This document shows, in pieces, positions 14,688 to 21,720 of a stretch of 21,720 nt of DNA. The stretch comes from Paracoccaceae bacterium. Lineage in GTDB: Bacteria; Pseudomonadota; Alphaproteobacteria; Rhodobacterales; Rhodobacteraceae. A model generated the notes under the pieces. It worked only from the letters and a program-made list of their open reading frames with translations. It had not been told where the DNA came from and searched no databases. Made by a program: the position numbers and the translations under genes. Numbering within the stretch: the stretch's first letter is position 1; each line of letters starts with the position of its first letter. Location: contig DAOUPC010000007.1 in assembly GCA_030626365.1 (NCBI GenBank), positions 1 to 21,720 on the forward strand, read 5' to 3'.

Positions 14688-15893
14688 ATGGAAACAAATG
14701 CCACACAACACGACGTGGATGTCCCCGAGGACAATCTGACCTGGCAGCGATTTTCTGTCCCGTACCAATATCCTGTGGCCTTTATGCGCGGCCTGTTTCG
14801 CCCCGAGAACCCGCTGTTCGCCAACGTCGTTGCGCGCGATGACACGACAAAACGGCACCGGTGCCTGTTCATTGTCGACGAAGGCCTGACCCAGGCCCTG
14901 CCCGATCTGGATAACACCATCGCCGACTATTTCACGGCCCACGCCGGGCAGTTGGAACTGATTGCCCCGATCATGCGTATCCCCGGCGGGGAAATGGTGA
15001 AACGCGATCTGGCCTATATCGAACGCATGCAGGACGCCATCCATGCCCATGCCATCGACCGTCATTCTTATGTGATTGCCATTGGTGGCGGTGCCGTTCT
15101 GGACGCCGTCGGATTGGTGGCGGCAATCGCACATCGGGGCGTGCGACACATCCGTATCCCCACCACGGTCCTGTCCCAAAATGATTCCGGGGTTGGGGTG
15201 AAAAACGCGATCAACTTCAAAGGGTTAAAGAACTATATTGGCACCTTTTCCCCACCCTGGGCCGTGCTGAACGACTTTGACTTTCTTAATACGCTGCCGC
15301 AACGCGAACGCATCGCCGGCATTTCCGAGGCAATCAAGGTTGCCCTGATCCGCGACCGGGATTTCTATCACTGGCTGGAAGAAAACGCCGAAAAGCTGGC
15401 CTCGTTTGAACCAGAGGCCGAAGAATACATGGTGCGCCGGTCGGCCGAATTGCACATGCACCAGATCGCCCATGGTGGCGATCCGTTTGAAATGGGCTCG
15501 GCCCGGCCACTGGATTTCGGTCACTGGTCAGCGCACAAGCTTGAGGCATTGACCAATCACCACATGCGCCACGGCGAAGCAGTGGCCATCGGCATGGCCT
15601 TGGACGTGTGTTATTCGGTGCTGGCCGGGCTGTTGGCCAAGGGCGAAGATGAACGGATCGTGGTTCTGCTGGAAACCCTTGGGTTTCGCATCTGGCACCC
15701 GGCACTGGAAAGCACCGATGCCCAGGGCGAACTTTCAATTCTGGTCGGGCTACGCGAATTTCAAGAGCATCTGGGCGGTGAACTGACCATCACCCTGCTT
15801 AAAGAAGTCGGGGTTGGCGTCGAGGTACACCAGATCGATACCGCGCTGATGCGCAAGGCGATGGATTGGCTGCGCAATCGGGAAAGAGGCTGA
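14688..15893 (+). CDS. eboD: EboD, 3-dehydroquinate synthase-like sugar phosphate cyclase
   Basis: A 401-residue protein of the dehydroquinate synthase / sugar phosphate cyclase superfamily, matching EboD of the ebo metabolite-traffic cluster. The NAD-binding glycine motif is 'AIGGGAVLDAVG' (131-142, GGG at 133-135, D139), followed by 'RIPTTVLSQNDSGVGVKNAIN', the usual loop with a Lys. Metal ligands are E214 ('GISEAIKVAL'), H279 ('DFGHWSAHKLE') and H295 ('HGEAVAIGMALD'); the 16-residue gap between the two His equals that in dehydroquinate synthase, so the enzyme looks active. Differences from AroB are a long N-terminus and 'GHWSAHKLE' in place of 'GHTFGHAIE'. Substrate unknown, presumably a sugar phosphate. 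A good Shine-Dalgarno (gggggaaaca) precedes the ATG, and the eboE ATG begins directly after its stop. Confidence 0.93.
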   Translation: METNATQHDVDVPEDNLTWQRFSVPYQYPVAFMRGLFRPENPLFANVVARDDTTKRHRCLFIVDEGLTQALPDLDNTIADYFTAHAGQLELIAPIMRIPGGEMVKRDLAYIERMQDAIHAHAIDRHSYVIAIGGGAVLDAVGLVAAIAHRGVRHIRIPTTVLSQNDSGVGVKNAINFKGLKNYIGTFSPPWAVLNDFDFLNTLPQRERIAGISEAIKVALIRDRDFYHWLEENAEKLASFEPEAEEYMVRRSAELHMHQIAHGGDPFEMGSARPLDFGHWSAHKLEALTNHHMRHGEAVAIGMALDVCYSVLAGLLAKGEDERIVVLLETLGFRIWHPALESTDAQGELSILVGLREFQEHLGGELTITLLKEVGVGVEVHQIDTALMRKAMDWLRNRERG

Positions 15894-17081
15894 ATGAAAC
15901 TCGACGATCAGGGCGGCCACCTTACCTATTGCCTGAACATTCACCCAACCCAGACCTGGAACGAAGTAAAGGCCGCACTGCGTGGCCCGGTGGCCGATGT
16001 AAAGGCCGCCCTGTGCCCGGACGCGCCTTTCGCGGTTGGTTTGCGCTTCTCGGGCGAGGCACTGACCGATCTGTCTGACCCGGAAAAGCGGAGCGAACTC
16101 AAGGCATTGATGGCCGAACATGATTACCTTGCCGTCACGGTCAACGGATTTCCCTATGGCCGGTTCCACGGAACACGGGTCAAGGAAGATGTGTACCAAC
16201 CCGATTGGCGCACGGCCGAACGGGTGCGATATACCAACGAACTGGCGGATCTGATGGCGTATATCGCCCCGCCCGGCAAAATGATCAGCCTCAGCACCGT
16301 GCCCGGCACCTTTAAACCTCTGGCCAAAGGTGGCGAGGCAGAAATGGCCGAAAACTATCTGTTGTCCGTCGCGCATATGGTCAGGCTAAGGGCACAGACC
16401 GGCGCGCACATTGCACTGGCGATCGAGCCAGAGCCATTCTGTTTCCTGGAAACCATTTCCGAAACGATCGCCTTTTTCGAGACCTATCTATTCAGCCCCA
16501 CCGCCATTGCACGCCTTGCCAATCTGACCGGTCTGACACAGGCCGGGGCAAAATCCGCGCTGCCGGAACACCTGGGCCTGTGTTATGATGTCTGCCATGC
16601 CGCCGTTGAATACGAAGACCCGGCCGCCAGCATCGCCGCCCTGCGCAAAGCCGGAATTCCGGTTCACAAGCTGCAACTAAGCGCCGCGTTGCGCATTCCC
16701 GACGTGGGCGAAAACGAACGCACGGCATTGGCGGAATTCGACGAACCGACATACCTGCATCAGGTCGTGCGCAACACCCGTGACGGGCTGAAAGTCCACT
16801 CTGATCTGCCCGACGCCCTGGCGCTGGGGGCGGACAGTGACGGCGAAGAATGGCGCGTACATTTTCACGTGCCGATCTATCTGGACGATCTGGGCGCGTT
16901 CTCTTCCACACGGGATTTTCTTGAACAGATACTGGCCTTACACAAGGTTGATCCGATTTCACCGCATCTTGAGGTAGAGACCTACACCTGGGACGTCCTG
17001 CCCGGTGCCACGCGCGGCCAAAGTGTGGATATAGATATTGTGCGTGAACTTAACTGGGTACGGGAAAGATTGCAGAAATGA
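15894..17081 (+). CDS. eboE: EboE, xylose isomerase-like TIM-barrel protein
   Basis: A 395-residue TIM-barrel protein of the xylose isomerase / AP endonuclease 2 superfamily, recognised as EboE (called metabolite traffic protein in ebo clusters). The N-terminal 'HLTYCLNIHPTQTW' is the family signature. Likely metal and acid residues are E178 ('AIEPEPFCFLE'), D232 and H235 ('CYDVCHAAVEY'), H323/H325 ('VHFHVPIY') and E360/E362 ('LEVETYTWDVLP'), the arrangement expected for a metal-dependent sugar isomerase or epimerase. The reaction is not known. The ATG is immediately after the eboD stop (TGAATG), and its own stop overlaps the eboC start by 4 nt (ATGA, 17078-17081), so eboD-eboE-eboC form one translationally coupled operon. 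No signal peptide; cytoplasmic. Confidence 0.93.
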   Translation: MKLDDQGGHLTYCLNIHPTQTWNEVKAALRGPVADVKAALCPDAPFAVGLRFSGEALTDLSDPEKRSELKALMAEHDYLAVTVNGFPYGRFHGTRVKEDVYQPDWRTAERVRYTNELADLMAYIAPPGKMISLSTVPGTFKPLAKGGEAEMAENYLLSVAHMVRLRAQTGAHIALAIEPEPFCFLETISETIAFFETYLFSPTAIARLANLTGLTQAGAKSALPEHLGLCYDVCHAAVEYEDPAASIAALRKAGIPVHKLQLSAALRIPDVGENERTALAEFDEPTYLHQVVRNTRDGLKVHSDLPDALALGADSDGEEWRVHFHVPIYLDDLGAFSSTRDFLEQILALHKVDPISPHLEVETYTWDVLPGATRGQSVDIDIVRELNWVRERLQK

Positions 17082-17929
17082 CCTTGCAGACCATTCTGAA
17101 ACTTGGCCGGGTATCAAATTTACCCACGGTCTGGACCAATGCGCTTGCGGGGTCGGTTCTGGCCGGTCAGGTGGTGCTTATGGACTTTCTTGTCGTCGCC
17201 CTGTCCCTGTCTTTGTTTTATATCGGCGGCATGTGGCTGAACGATGCGTTTGATGCCGAAATCGACGCGCGCGAACGGGCCAACCGCCCGATCCCGATGG
17301 GGGAAATCGGGGTGCGCACGGTGTTTGCCGTCGGGTTTGTCTTGTTGCTCGTGGGTATTTTGCTGGCCTTTTCACTGGGCAACACCGCCGGCTTTGCCGG
17401 TATCGGGCTTGCCATTGCGGTTGTTGTTTACGACTGGCTGCACAAACGAACGGCCCTTGGCCCGGTCATCATGGGAATTACCCGGTTCTTTTGCTATGTT
17501 CTGGCCGCTGCCGCGGTTGGTCATATCACCGGTTCCGTGCTGCTGGGGGCGGTTGGATTGCTGGCCTATATCATCGGGCTGACCTATGCCGCCAAACAGG
17601 AAGCCTATGACCGACTGGATCGGGCATGGCCGTTGGCGGTGCTGGCATTGCCGCTGATCTATGCGCTGGTGCAGTCGGCACAGTCGGTACAAGCCCCCGC
17701 AGCGCTGGCCATCTGGGTCGGATTTCTGGTGGTTGTGCTGGCGGCCCTGCGGTTGCTGATGCGGCGCAACAAGGGCGACATCCCAAAGGCCGTGGTCACC
17801 ATGATTGCCGGTATTTCGCTTTATGATGGCGTTTTGATTGCCGCCTCTGGGCAGGTCACGCTGGCGCTGCTGGCGGTTGCGGGGTTTGCCCTGACGCTGG
17901 TGTTACAGCGGGTGGTTTCAGGAACCTGA
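17078..17929 (+). CDS. eboC: EboC, UbiA-like membrane prenyltransferase-related protein
   Basis: A 283-residue polytopic membrane protein of the UbiA prenyltransferase superfamily, matching EboC. The first aspartate motif is intact: N55-D56-x2-D59-x3-D63 within 'NDAFDAEIDARERANRPIP', which binds the prenyl diphosphate through magnesium. The second, normally DxxxD, appears only as 'KQEAYDRLD' (173-181), so a changed or reduced prenyl-transfer activity is possible. 'VYDWLHKRTALGPVIMG' (118-132) is typical of this subgroup. About eight helices are apparent. It is coupled to eboE by a 4-nt overlap, and its last 12 bp overlap the 3' end of eboF on the other strand. In cyanobacteria the ebo genes are linked to moving a precursor to the periplasm; EboC is the cluster's membrane protein and may take part. 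This is inference. Confidence 0.92.
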   Translation: MTLQTILKLGRVSNLPTVWTNALAGSVLAGQVVLMDFLVVALSLSLFYIGGMWLNDAFDAEIDARERANRPIPMGEIGVRTVFAVGFVLLLVGILLAFSLGNTAGFAGIGLAIAVVVYDWLHKRTALGPVIMGITRFFCYVLAAAAVGHITGSVLLGAVGLLAYIIGLTYAAKQEAYDRLDRAWPLAVLALPLIYALVQSAQSVQAPAALAIWVGFLVVVLAALRLLMRRNKGDIPKAVVTMIAGISLYDGVLIAASGQVTLALLAVAGFALTLVLQRVVSGT

Positions 17930-19309
17930 AAACAGGTGATCCAGAACCAGCGCCTTGAAATCCACCGCCTCTATGGCCCCCTCGGGCAGCAACCCGGCCT
18001 CGGATGATATCACCAAGGGGCCGGCATCCGGGTCATCGGTAATCCGCCCGTGCGTGCCCTTTACCAGACCTGTATCCTTTAGCGAAATGATGTCCATCAA
18101 CTGTCGTTGCCCCAACTTGCGTTTGGCCAGTTTCCACCCGGCGGAAAGCTTTGGAAAACCCAGTTCCGGGTCAACAAAAAGTTCAACCGGATCATACCCC
18201 GGCTTGCGATGAATATCGACAGTACGGGCGAAATCCGGTGCCTTGGCATCATCCAGCCAGTAATAATAGCTGAACCACCGGTCGGCCTGGGCAATTGCCA
18301 CCAGTTCACCGGATCGTGGATGATCCAGACCATTGGCGCGCTTGCCATCAGCCCCCCAGACGCTTTCGACCCCGTCCAGTGACTGGACAAGGGCAGAAAC
18401 CTCGTTAATCCGGTCGGGGTTTTTGACATAGATATGGGCAATCTGATGATCGGCCACGGCAAAGGCTTCCGATGCGCCGGTGTCCAGAATTTCGCGGCCA
18501 AATTCCTCGGGGCGGACGCTGATCAGCCCCTCGCGGCGCAGCGCACGGTTGATATGAACCGCGTCAGTGGCCCGTGTGATCCCGTATTCGGACACCACAA
18601 CAATCCGGTGTCCGGTGCGATCTGCCGCCTCGATCAGTTCACCACAGGCCGCATCAAGTTCACGAAGATCCTGTTGCAACCGGGGATGTGCCAAATCGGG
18701 GCCAAGGCGTTGCAGGTTGTAATCCAGATGCGGCAGATAGGTCAGCGTCAGTGTCGGCGAACGCGTCTCCATCACATGCAGGGTCGATTGCACGATCCAG
18801 TTGGTCGAGGTGATATCAGCAACCGGCCCCCAGAATTTGAACAACGGAAACGGCCCCAGTTTGGCATCCAGTTCGTCATGCAATTCGGGCGGGTGCGCAT
18901 AATGGTCCGGTATCTTGCGCCCGTCCGCCGGGTACATCGGGCGCGGCGTGGCCGAATAATCCGCGCTTGAATACATATTGTACCACCAAAACATCTTGGC
19001 GCAGGTGAAATCCGGGTTCCGGGCCTTGGCCGCATCCCATATCTTTTCCCCGCCAACAAGCTGGTTGGGCTGACGCCACAGCAGCACTTCGGACAGGTCG
19101 CGGAAATACCAGCCATTGGCCACCGCGCCGTGCCCCGAAGGTGCCAACCCGGTCAGCAAGGTCGATTGAACAGAGCAGGTCACCGCAGGCGTCACGGTGT
19201 TGAGGTGTCTCATCGCGCCGCGCGCAACAAGATTGCACAGATGCGGGGTGTGTTCGCCCAGCAAATCCGGGGATAAACCAACAGCCAAGATAACCAGAGT
19301 TTTCTGCAT
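17918..19309 (-). CDS. eboF: EboF, alkaline phosphatase superfamily (nucleotide pyrophosphatase-like) protein
   Basis: A 463-residue protein of the type I phosphodiesterase / nucleotide pyrophosphatase branch of the alkaline phosphatase superfamily, matching the EboF position in the ebo cluster. T44 in 'TPAVTCSVQSTLLTG' is the presumed nucleophile, followed by 'PSGHGAVANGWYFRD'. 'YLPHLDYNLQRLGP' (191-204) replaces the canonical PD..GH..GP metal motif, keeping D196 but with Gln at the usual His. 'VVSEYGI' (238-244) stands where other members have Asp-His-Gly. The later 'KGTHGR' His is kept. It has no signal peptide. It lies on the minus strand between the two plus-strand ebo operons: 12-bp tail-to-tail overlap with eboC and head to head with eboA. 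Its upstream 'ggga' is a weak ribosome binding site. Substrate unknown. Confidence 0.88.
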   Translation of the reverse strand: MQKTLVILAVGLSPDLLGEHTPHLCNLVARGAMRHLNTVTPAVTCSVQSTLLTGLAPSGHGAVANGWYFRDLSEVLLWRQPNQLVGGEKIWDAAKARNPDFTCAKMFWWYNMYSSADYSATPRPMYPADGRKIPDHYAHPPELHDELDAKLGPFPLFKFWGPVADITSTNWIVQSTLHVMETRSPTLTLTYLPHLDYNLQRLGPDLAHPRLQQDLRELDAACGELIEAADRTGHRIVVVSEYGITRATDAVHINRALRREGLISVRPEEFGREILDTGASEAFAVADHQIAHIYVKNPDRINEVSALVQSLDGVESVWGADGKRANGLDHPRSGELVAIAQADRWFSYYYWLDDAKAPDFARTVDIHRKPGYDPVELFVDPELGFPKLSAGWKLAKRKLGQRQLMDIISLKDTGLVKGTHGRITDDPDAGPLVISSEAGLLPEGAIEAVDFKALVLDHLFSGS

Positions 19310-19463
19310 TTTTCGATCCCAAACTATTTGTCAGAATGATGTTATGGGGCGACGGCCCGACAATCAAAGTTTTTGAACGCTTTGGCAGCATCCCGCGCGA
19401 CAGATTGACTGATATATATAGATTTTTTCGATATACCCTAGCCCTTTGCAGTTTGGAGCGGCT
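19310..19463. promoter_or_regulatory. divergent promoter region between eboF and eboA
   Basis: This 154-bp region separates head-to-head eboF and eboA. Its most striking part is AT-rich, gatatatatagattttttcg (19411-19430), just after TTGACT (19405-19410), a good -35 for eboA. The best -10 candidates, GATATA (19430-19435) and TATACC (19432-19437), sit 19 and 21 nt away, longer than ideal. No operator palindrome is obvious. Confidence 0.4.
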
Positions 19464-20240
19464 ATGCTGAGACAACAATTCGGTGGGGGAAATACAGTGT
19501 CGGAAACACCAGAGCAATTACTTGAACGTTGGGTTCTGGCCCAGTCCAAAGATGGCGCACCATGGTTTGCGCAACAGTTGGATCTGCTGTCACTCAGCAT
19601 CAAGGAACGCGATCTTCATATATTCCTCGGATTGGCCCCAAGACGTCTGGGCAAGGCCGATCTGATCTTGTCCTCACAGGATATGAAAGCCGCCGACAGC
19701 GCCCTGCCCGGCTGGCAACCCGACGGGTGGAGCATTGACGGGGCAGCGCGGGTTCTTGGCCTGTTGCGGTTCAAAGGCGCGCGCCCCTTTGCCGAGATAT
19801 TCAAGGATTTGCGCCGCACGTCTGATGCCGCCGAAATGATCGCGCTTTATCGCGGATTGCCCCTGTACCCTGCCCCCGAGGCGCTGGATTTCGAGGTTGG
19901 CGAGGGGCTGCGCTCCAATCTGGTGCCGGTGTTCGAGGCAATCGCCCATCGCAATCCATTTGCGCGCGACGTGTTCGATCAACACCGCTGGAACCACATG
20001 ATCCTGAAGTCACTGTTTATCAATGTGGCGCTGGCCCCGGTTGTCGGGCTTAAGGAACGCGCAAACCCCGAACTGGCGCGGATTTTGGTGGATTTTGCCA
20101 AGGAACGATGGGCCGCCGGACGCCCGCTTGCGCCCGAACACTGGATTTCGGTTGCACCCTATCGTCACGATCCATCGGTCAAGGCCGACCTTGACGCCGC
20201 GATCAGCGACGGAAATTTGACAGAGGAGGCCCTGCAATGA
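19464..20240 (+). CDS. eboA: EboA domain protein
   Basis: A 258-residue protein recognised as EboA, a family defined by the ebo cluster and without a known fold or reaction. The diagnostic block is 'YRGLPLYPAPEALDFEVGEGLRSN' followed by 'VFEAIAHRNPFARDVFD', then 'WNHMILKSLFINVALAP' and 'GLKERANPELARILVDFAKERWAAGRPL'. It is mostly helical and soluble, with no signal peptide. The ATG at 19464 has GGAG 5 nt upstream; GTG at 19497, giving 'MSETPEQLL', also has a good ggggga 7 nt upstream and may be the true start (247 residues), whereas the TTG at 19446 is less likely. Its stop overlaps the eboB ATG by 4 nt. It probably partners EboB or the other Ebo proteins; this is inference. Confidence 0.87.
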   Translation: MLRQQFGGGNTVSETPEQLLERWVLAQSKDGAPWFAQQLDLLSLSIKERDLHIFLGLAPRRLGKADLILSSQDMKAADSALPGWQPDGWSIDGAARVLGLLRFKGARPFAEIFKDLRRTSDAAEMIALYRGLPLYPAPEALDFEVGEGLRSNLVPVFEAIAHRNPFARDVFDQHRWNHMILKSLFINVALAPVVGLKERANPELARILVDFAKERWAAGRPLAPEHWISVAPYRHDPSVKADLDAAISDGNLTEEALQ

Positions 20241-21160
20241 TGTTGATCGACCCCCACGCGCATATGATTTCACGCACCACCGACGATTATCAGGCAATGG
20301 CCGAAGCCGGGGTTGTCGCGGTGATTGAACCGGCGTTCTGGCTGGGACAGCCGCGCACATTTGTCGGCACCTATGTGGATTACCTGTCCTCTATCGTCGG
20401 GTTCGAACGGTTTCGCGCCGGGCAATTCGGCATCCGGCATTACTGTACGGTCGGCCTGAATTCGAAAGAGGCCAACAACGAAGAACTGGCCGAAGGGGTA
20501 ATGGAATGGCTGCCCCGGTTCGCCCTAAAAGAGGGCGTCGTGGCGATTGGTGAAATCGGTTATGACGAACAGACCCCGCTTGAGGATAAATATTTCCGCC
20601 TGCAACTGGAACTGGCCAAGGAACTGAACCTGCCGGTGATGATTCACACCCCGCACCGCGACAAGAAACGCGGCACAACGCGGTCGATGGATGTTTGCGA
20701 AGAACACGGGATTGACCCAAGCATGGTCATCATCGATCACAACAACGAAGAAACCGCCGCCGAGACCCTGCAACGGGGCTATTGGGCCGGGTTCACGATC
20801 TATCCCTCAACCAAGATGGGCAATGTCCGGATGGTTGAACTGCTCAAGCAATATGGCGGCGAGAGGATCATCGTCGACAGTGCCTGCGACTGGGGCATTT
20901 CCGACTGTCTTGGTGTCGCCAAAACCGCCCATCTTGCGCTGGAAAGCGGTATCTCAAAGGAAATTGTTCACAAGGTCTGTTATCAGAACGCACTGGATGC
21001 TTACGGGCAATCGGGGCAGATGGACGAACAGGATTGGCTGAACCCGCCAGCAATTGACCAGCGGACCCTGTTTGAAGGAAACACCATCCTGCGCGGAGGC
21101 CGGGAACCCCATATCGAGGAACCGGCCGAGCGGAGCGCCAAGAAACTGATCATCGAGTAA
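20237..21160 (+). CDS. eboB: EboB, TatD-family metal-dependent hydrolase
   Basis: A 307-residue amidohydrolase-superfamily protein of the TatD type, matching EboB. Metal-site residues visible in order are H7 and H9 ('DPHAHM'), E106 ('AIGEIGYDE'), H137 ('VMIHTPH'), H168 ('VIIDHNN') and D218 ('DSACDWG'), which is the full TatD set. TatD relatives are divalent-metal deoxyribonucleases, but this branch differs in the loops and its substrate is unknown. The C-terminal 'RTLFEGNTILRGGR' extension goes beyond plain TatD (about 260 residues) and is typical of the ebo members as I know them. It is translationally coupled to eboA (ATGA overlap, 20237-20240), and a VTT membrane-protein gene begins 8 nt after its stop, so eboA-eboB-VTT may be one operon. 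Confidence 0.92.
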   Translation: MMLIDPHAHMISRTTDDYQAMAEAGVVAVIEPAFWLGQPRTFVGTYVDYLSSIVGFERFRAGQFGIRHYCTVGLNSKEANNEELAEGVMEWLPRFALKEGVVAIGEIGYDEQTPLEDKYFRLQLELAKELNLPVMIHTPHRDKKRGTTRSMDVCEEHGIDPSMVIIDHNNEETAAETLQRGYWAGFTIYPSTKMGNVRMVELLKQYGGERIIVDSACDWGISDCLGVAKTAHLALESGISKEIVHKVCYQNALDAYGQSGQMDEQDWLNPPAIDQRTLFEGNTILRGGREPHIEEPAERSAKKLIIE

Positions 21161-21168
21161 CCCGCCAA

Positions 21169-21720
21169 ATGCTGCGCCTGTTTTTGCTTATTCTGCTGGT
21201 CGCCGCAATCAGCGTGATTCCGTTTCTTATCTGGGGTGAACAACTAGAGGCGAGCCTGTCGCAAAAGGGGGCCGCCGGTTTCATGCAGGAATTCGGTGAC
21301 TGGGCCTGGATTGCCGGTATCGGGCTTATTGTATCCGACATCGCATTGCCGGTGCCCGCATCGGCAGTCATGACCGCATTGGGTATCATCTATGGTCCGC
21401 TGATTGGCGGGGCGATTGCCGCCAGCGGTTCAATGCTGGCGGGGTTGCTTGGCTATGGCATCTGTCGGGCAATTCCGCGCCATACCGCCGAACGCCTTGC
21501 CGGGGCCGCGGGGATGCAGCAGGCGGGCGAATTGTTTGATCGCTGGGGTGGTTGGCTGGTGGCGGGGTCGCGGTGGTTGCCGGTGCTGCCGGAAACCGTA
21601 TCTTTTCTGGCCGGACTGACCCGCATGTCATTTCCGCGCGATGTTGCGTCGCTGGCCTGCGGTGCCGTGCCGCTTGGTTTTGTGTTTGCCACAGCCGGAT
21701 ATCTGGGGGCGGACAACGTC
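21169..21720 (+). CDS. VTT-domain (TVP38/TMEM64, DedA-like) membrane protein, 3' end outside window
   Basis: An open frame of 184 codons from ATG 21169 runs off the end of the window with no stop. The N-terminus is a hydrophobic helix (residues 1-22, 'LRLFLLILLVAAISVIPFLI'), then 'IVSDIALPVPASAVMTALGIIYG' with the Pro-rich re-entrant loop typical of the VTT fold, and later 'SRWLPVLPETVSFLAGLTRMSF', the second re-entrant loop with its conserved Arg and Pro. VTT/DedA proteins move lipids or isoprenoid phosphates across membranes or support membrane integrity. The start is 8 nt after the eboB stop, suggesting co-transcription with eboA-eboB. A role in the ebo pathway, for example handling a prenylated intermediate, is inference; it could equally be an unrelated neighbour. 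Confidence 0.8.
   Translation, partial: MLRLFLLILLVAAISVIPFLIWGEQLEASLSQKGAAGFMQEFGDWAWIAGIGLIVSDIALPVPASAVMTALGIIYGPLIGGAIAASGSMLAGLLGYGICRAIPRHTAERLAGAAGMQQAGELFDRWGGWLVAGSRWLPVLPETVSFLAGLTRMSFPRDVASLACGAVPLGFVFATAGYLGADNV

Overview
This window looks like a chromosomal segment from a GC-rich marine-type alphaproteobacterium, most likely of the Rhodobacteraceae (roseobacter) group. The grounds are the methylmalonyl-CoA epimerase gene followed by a DUF1467 gene, the DUF1800-DUF1501 pair, a tripartite TRAP transporter feeding an amino-acid catabolic operon, and the codon use. This placement is inferred from gene content. No rRNA or tRNA gene, CRISPR array, insertion sequence or phage gene was seen.

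Layout. (1) Positions 1-3237, plus strand: the 3' part of a DUF1800 gene, a Tat-exported DUF1501 gene and a GNAT acetyltransferase. (2) Positions 3197-4103, minus strand: a single-REC response regulator, then a 61-residue one-helix membrane protein that starts 1 nt after the regulator's stop and overlaps the acetyltransferase gene tail to tail. (3) Positions 4312-5073, plus strand: mce and DUF1467, with short tandem repeats on both sides of mce. (4) Positions 13112 down to 5136, minus strand: one long catabolic operon in the order dctQ-dctM-dctP, hairpin, diaminopropionate ammonia-lyase-like enzyme, M20 N-carbamoyl-L-amino acid hydrolase-like enzyme, N-carbamoyl-D-amino acid hydrolase, and a 495-residue PLP enzyme. 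A divergent RpiR-type regulator (13263-14141) presumably controls it. (5) Positions 14225-14581, minus strand: a TMEM220-like membrane protein. (6) Positions 14688-21160: a complete six-gene ebo cluster arranged as eboD-eboE-eboC (plus), eboF (minus) and eboA-eboB (plus). It is followed 8 nt later by a VTT/DedA-type membrane protein that runs off the window.

How the parts work together. In the catabolic operon a TRAP system would import an anionic solute. The two carbamoylases, of opposite expected stereospecificity, and the two fold-type II PLP enzymes suggest removal of a carbamoyl group followed by alpha,beta-elimination to a keto acid and ammonia. The operon has no hydantoinase, so the imported compound may already be a ureido (N-carbamoyl) amino acid. 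This is an inference.

The ebo cluster is the most interesting system here. From prior work it is known in cyanobacteria (scytonemin precursor traffic to the periplasm), in algal endosymbionts and in some pseudomonads. It joins a sugar-phosphate-cyclase-like enzyme, a xylose-isomerase-like TIM barrel, a UbiA-like membrane protein, an alkaline-phosphatase-superfamily protein, EboA and a TatD-like hydrolase. The metabolite it handles in this bacterium is unknown. Two neighbours (TMEM220-like and VTT) may be extra membrane components.
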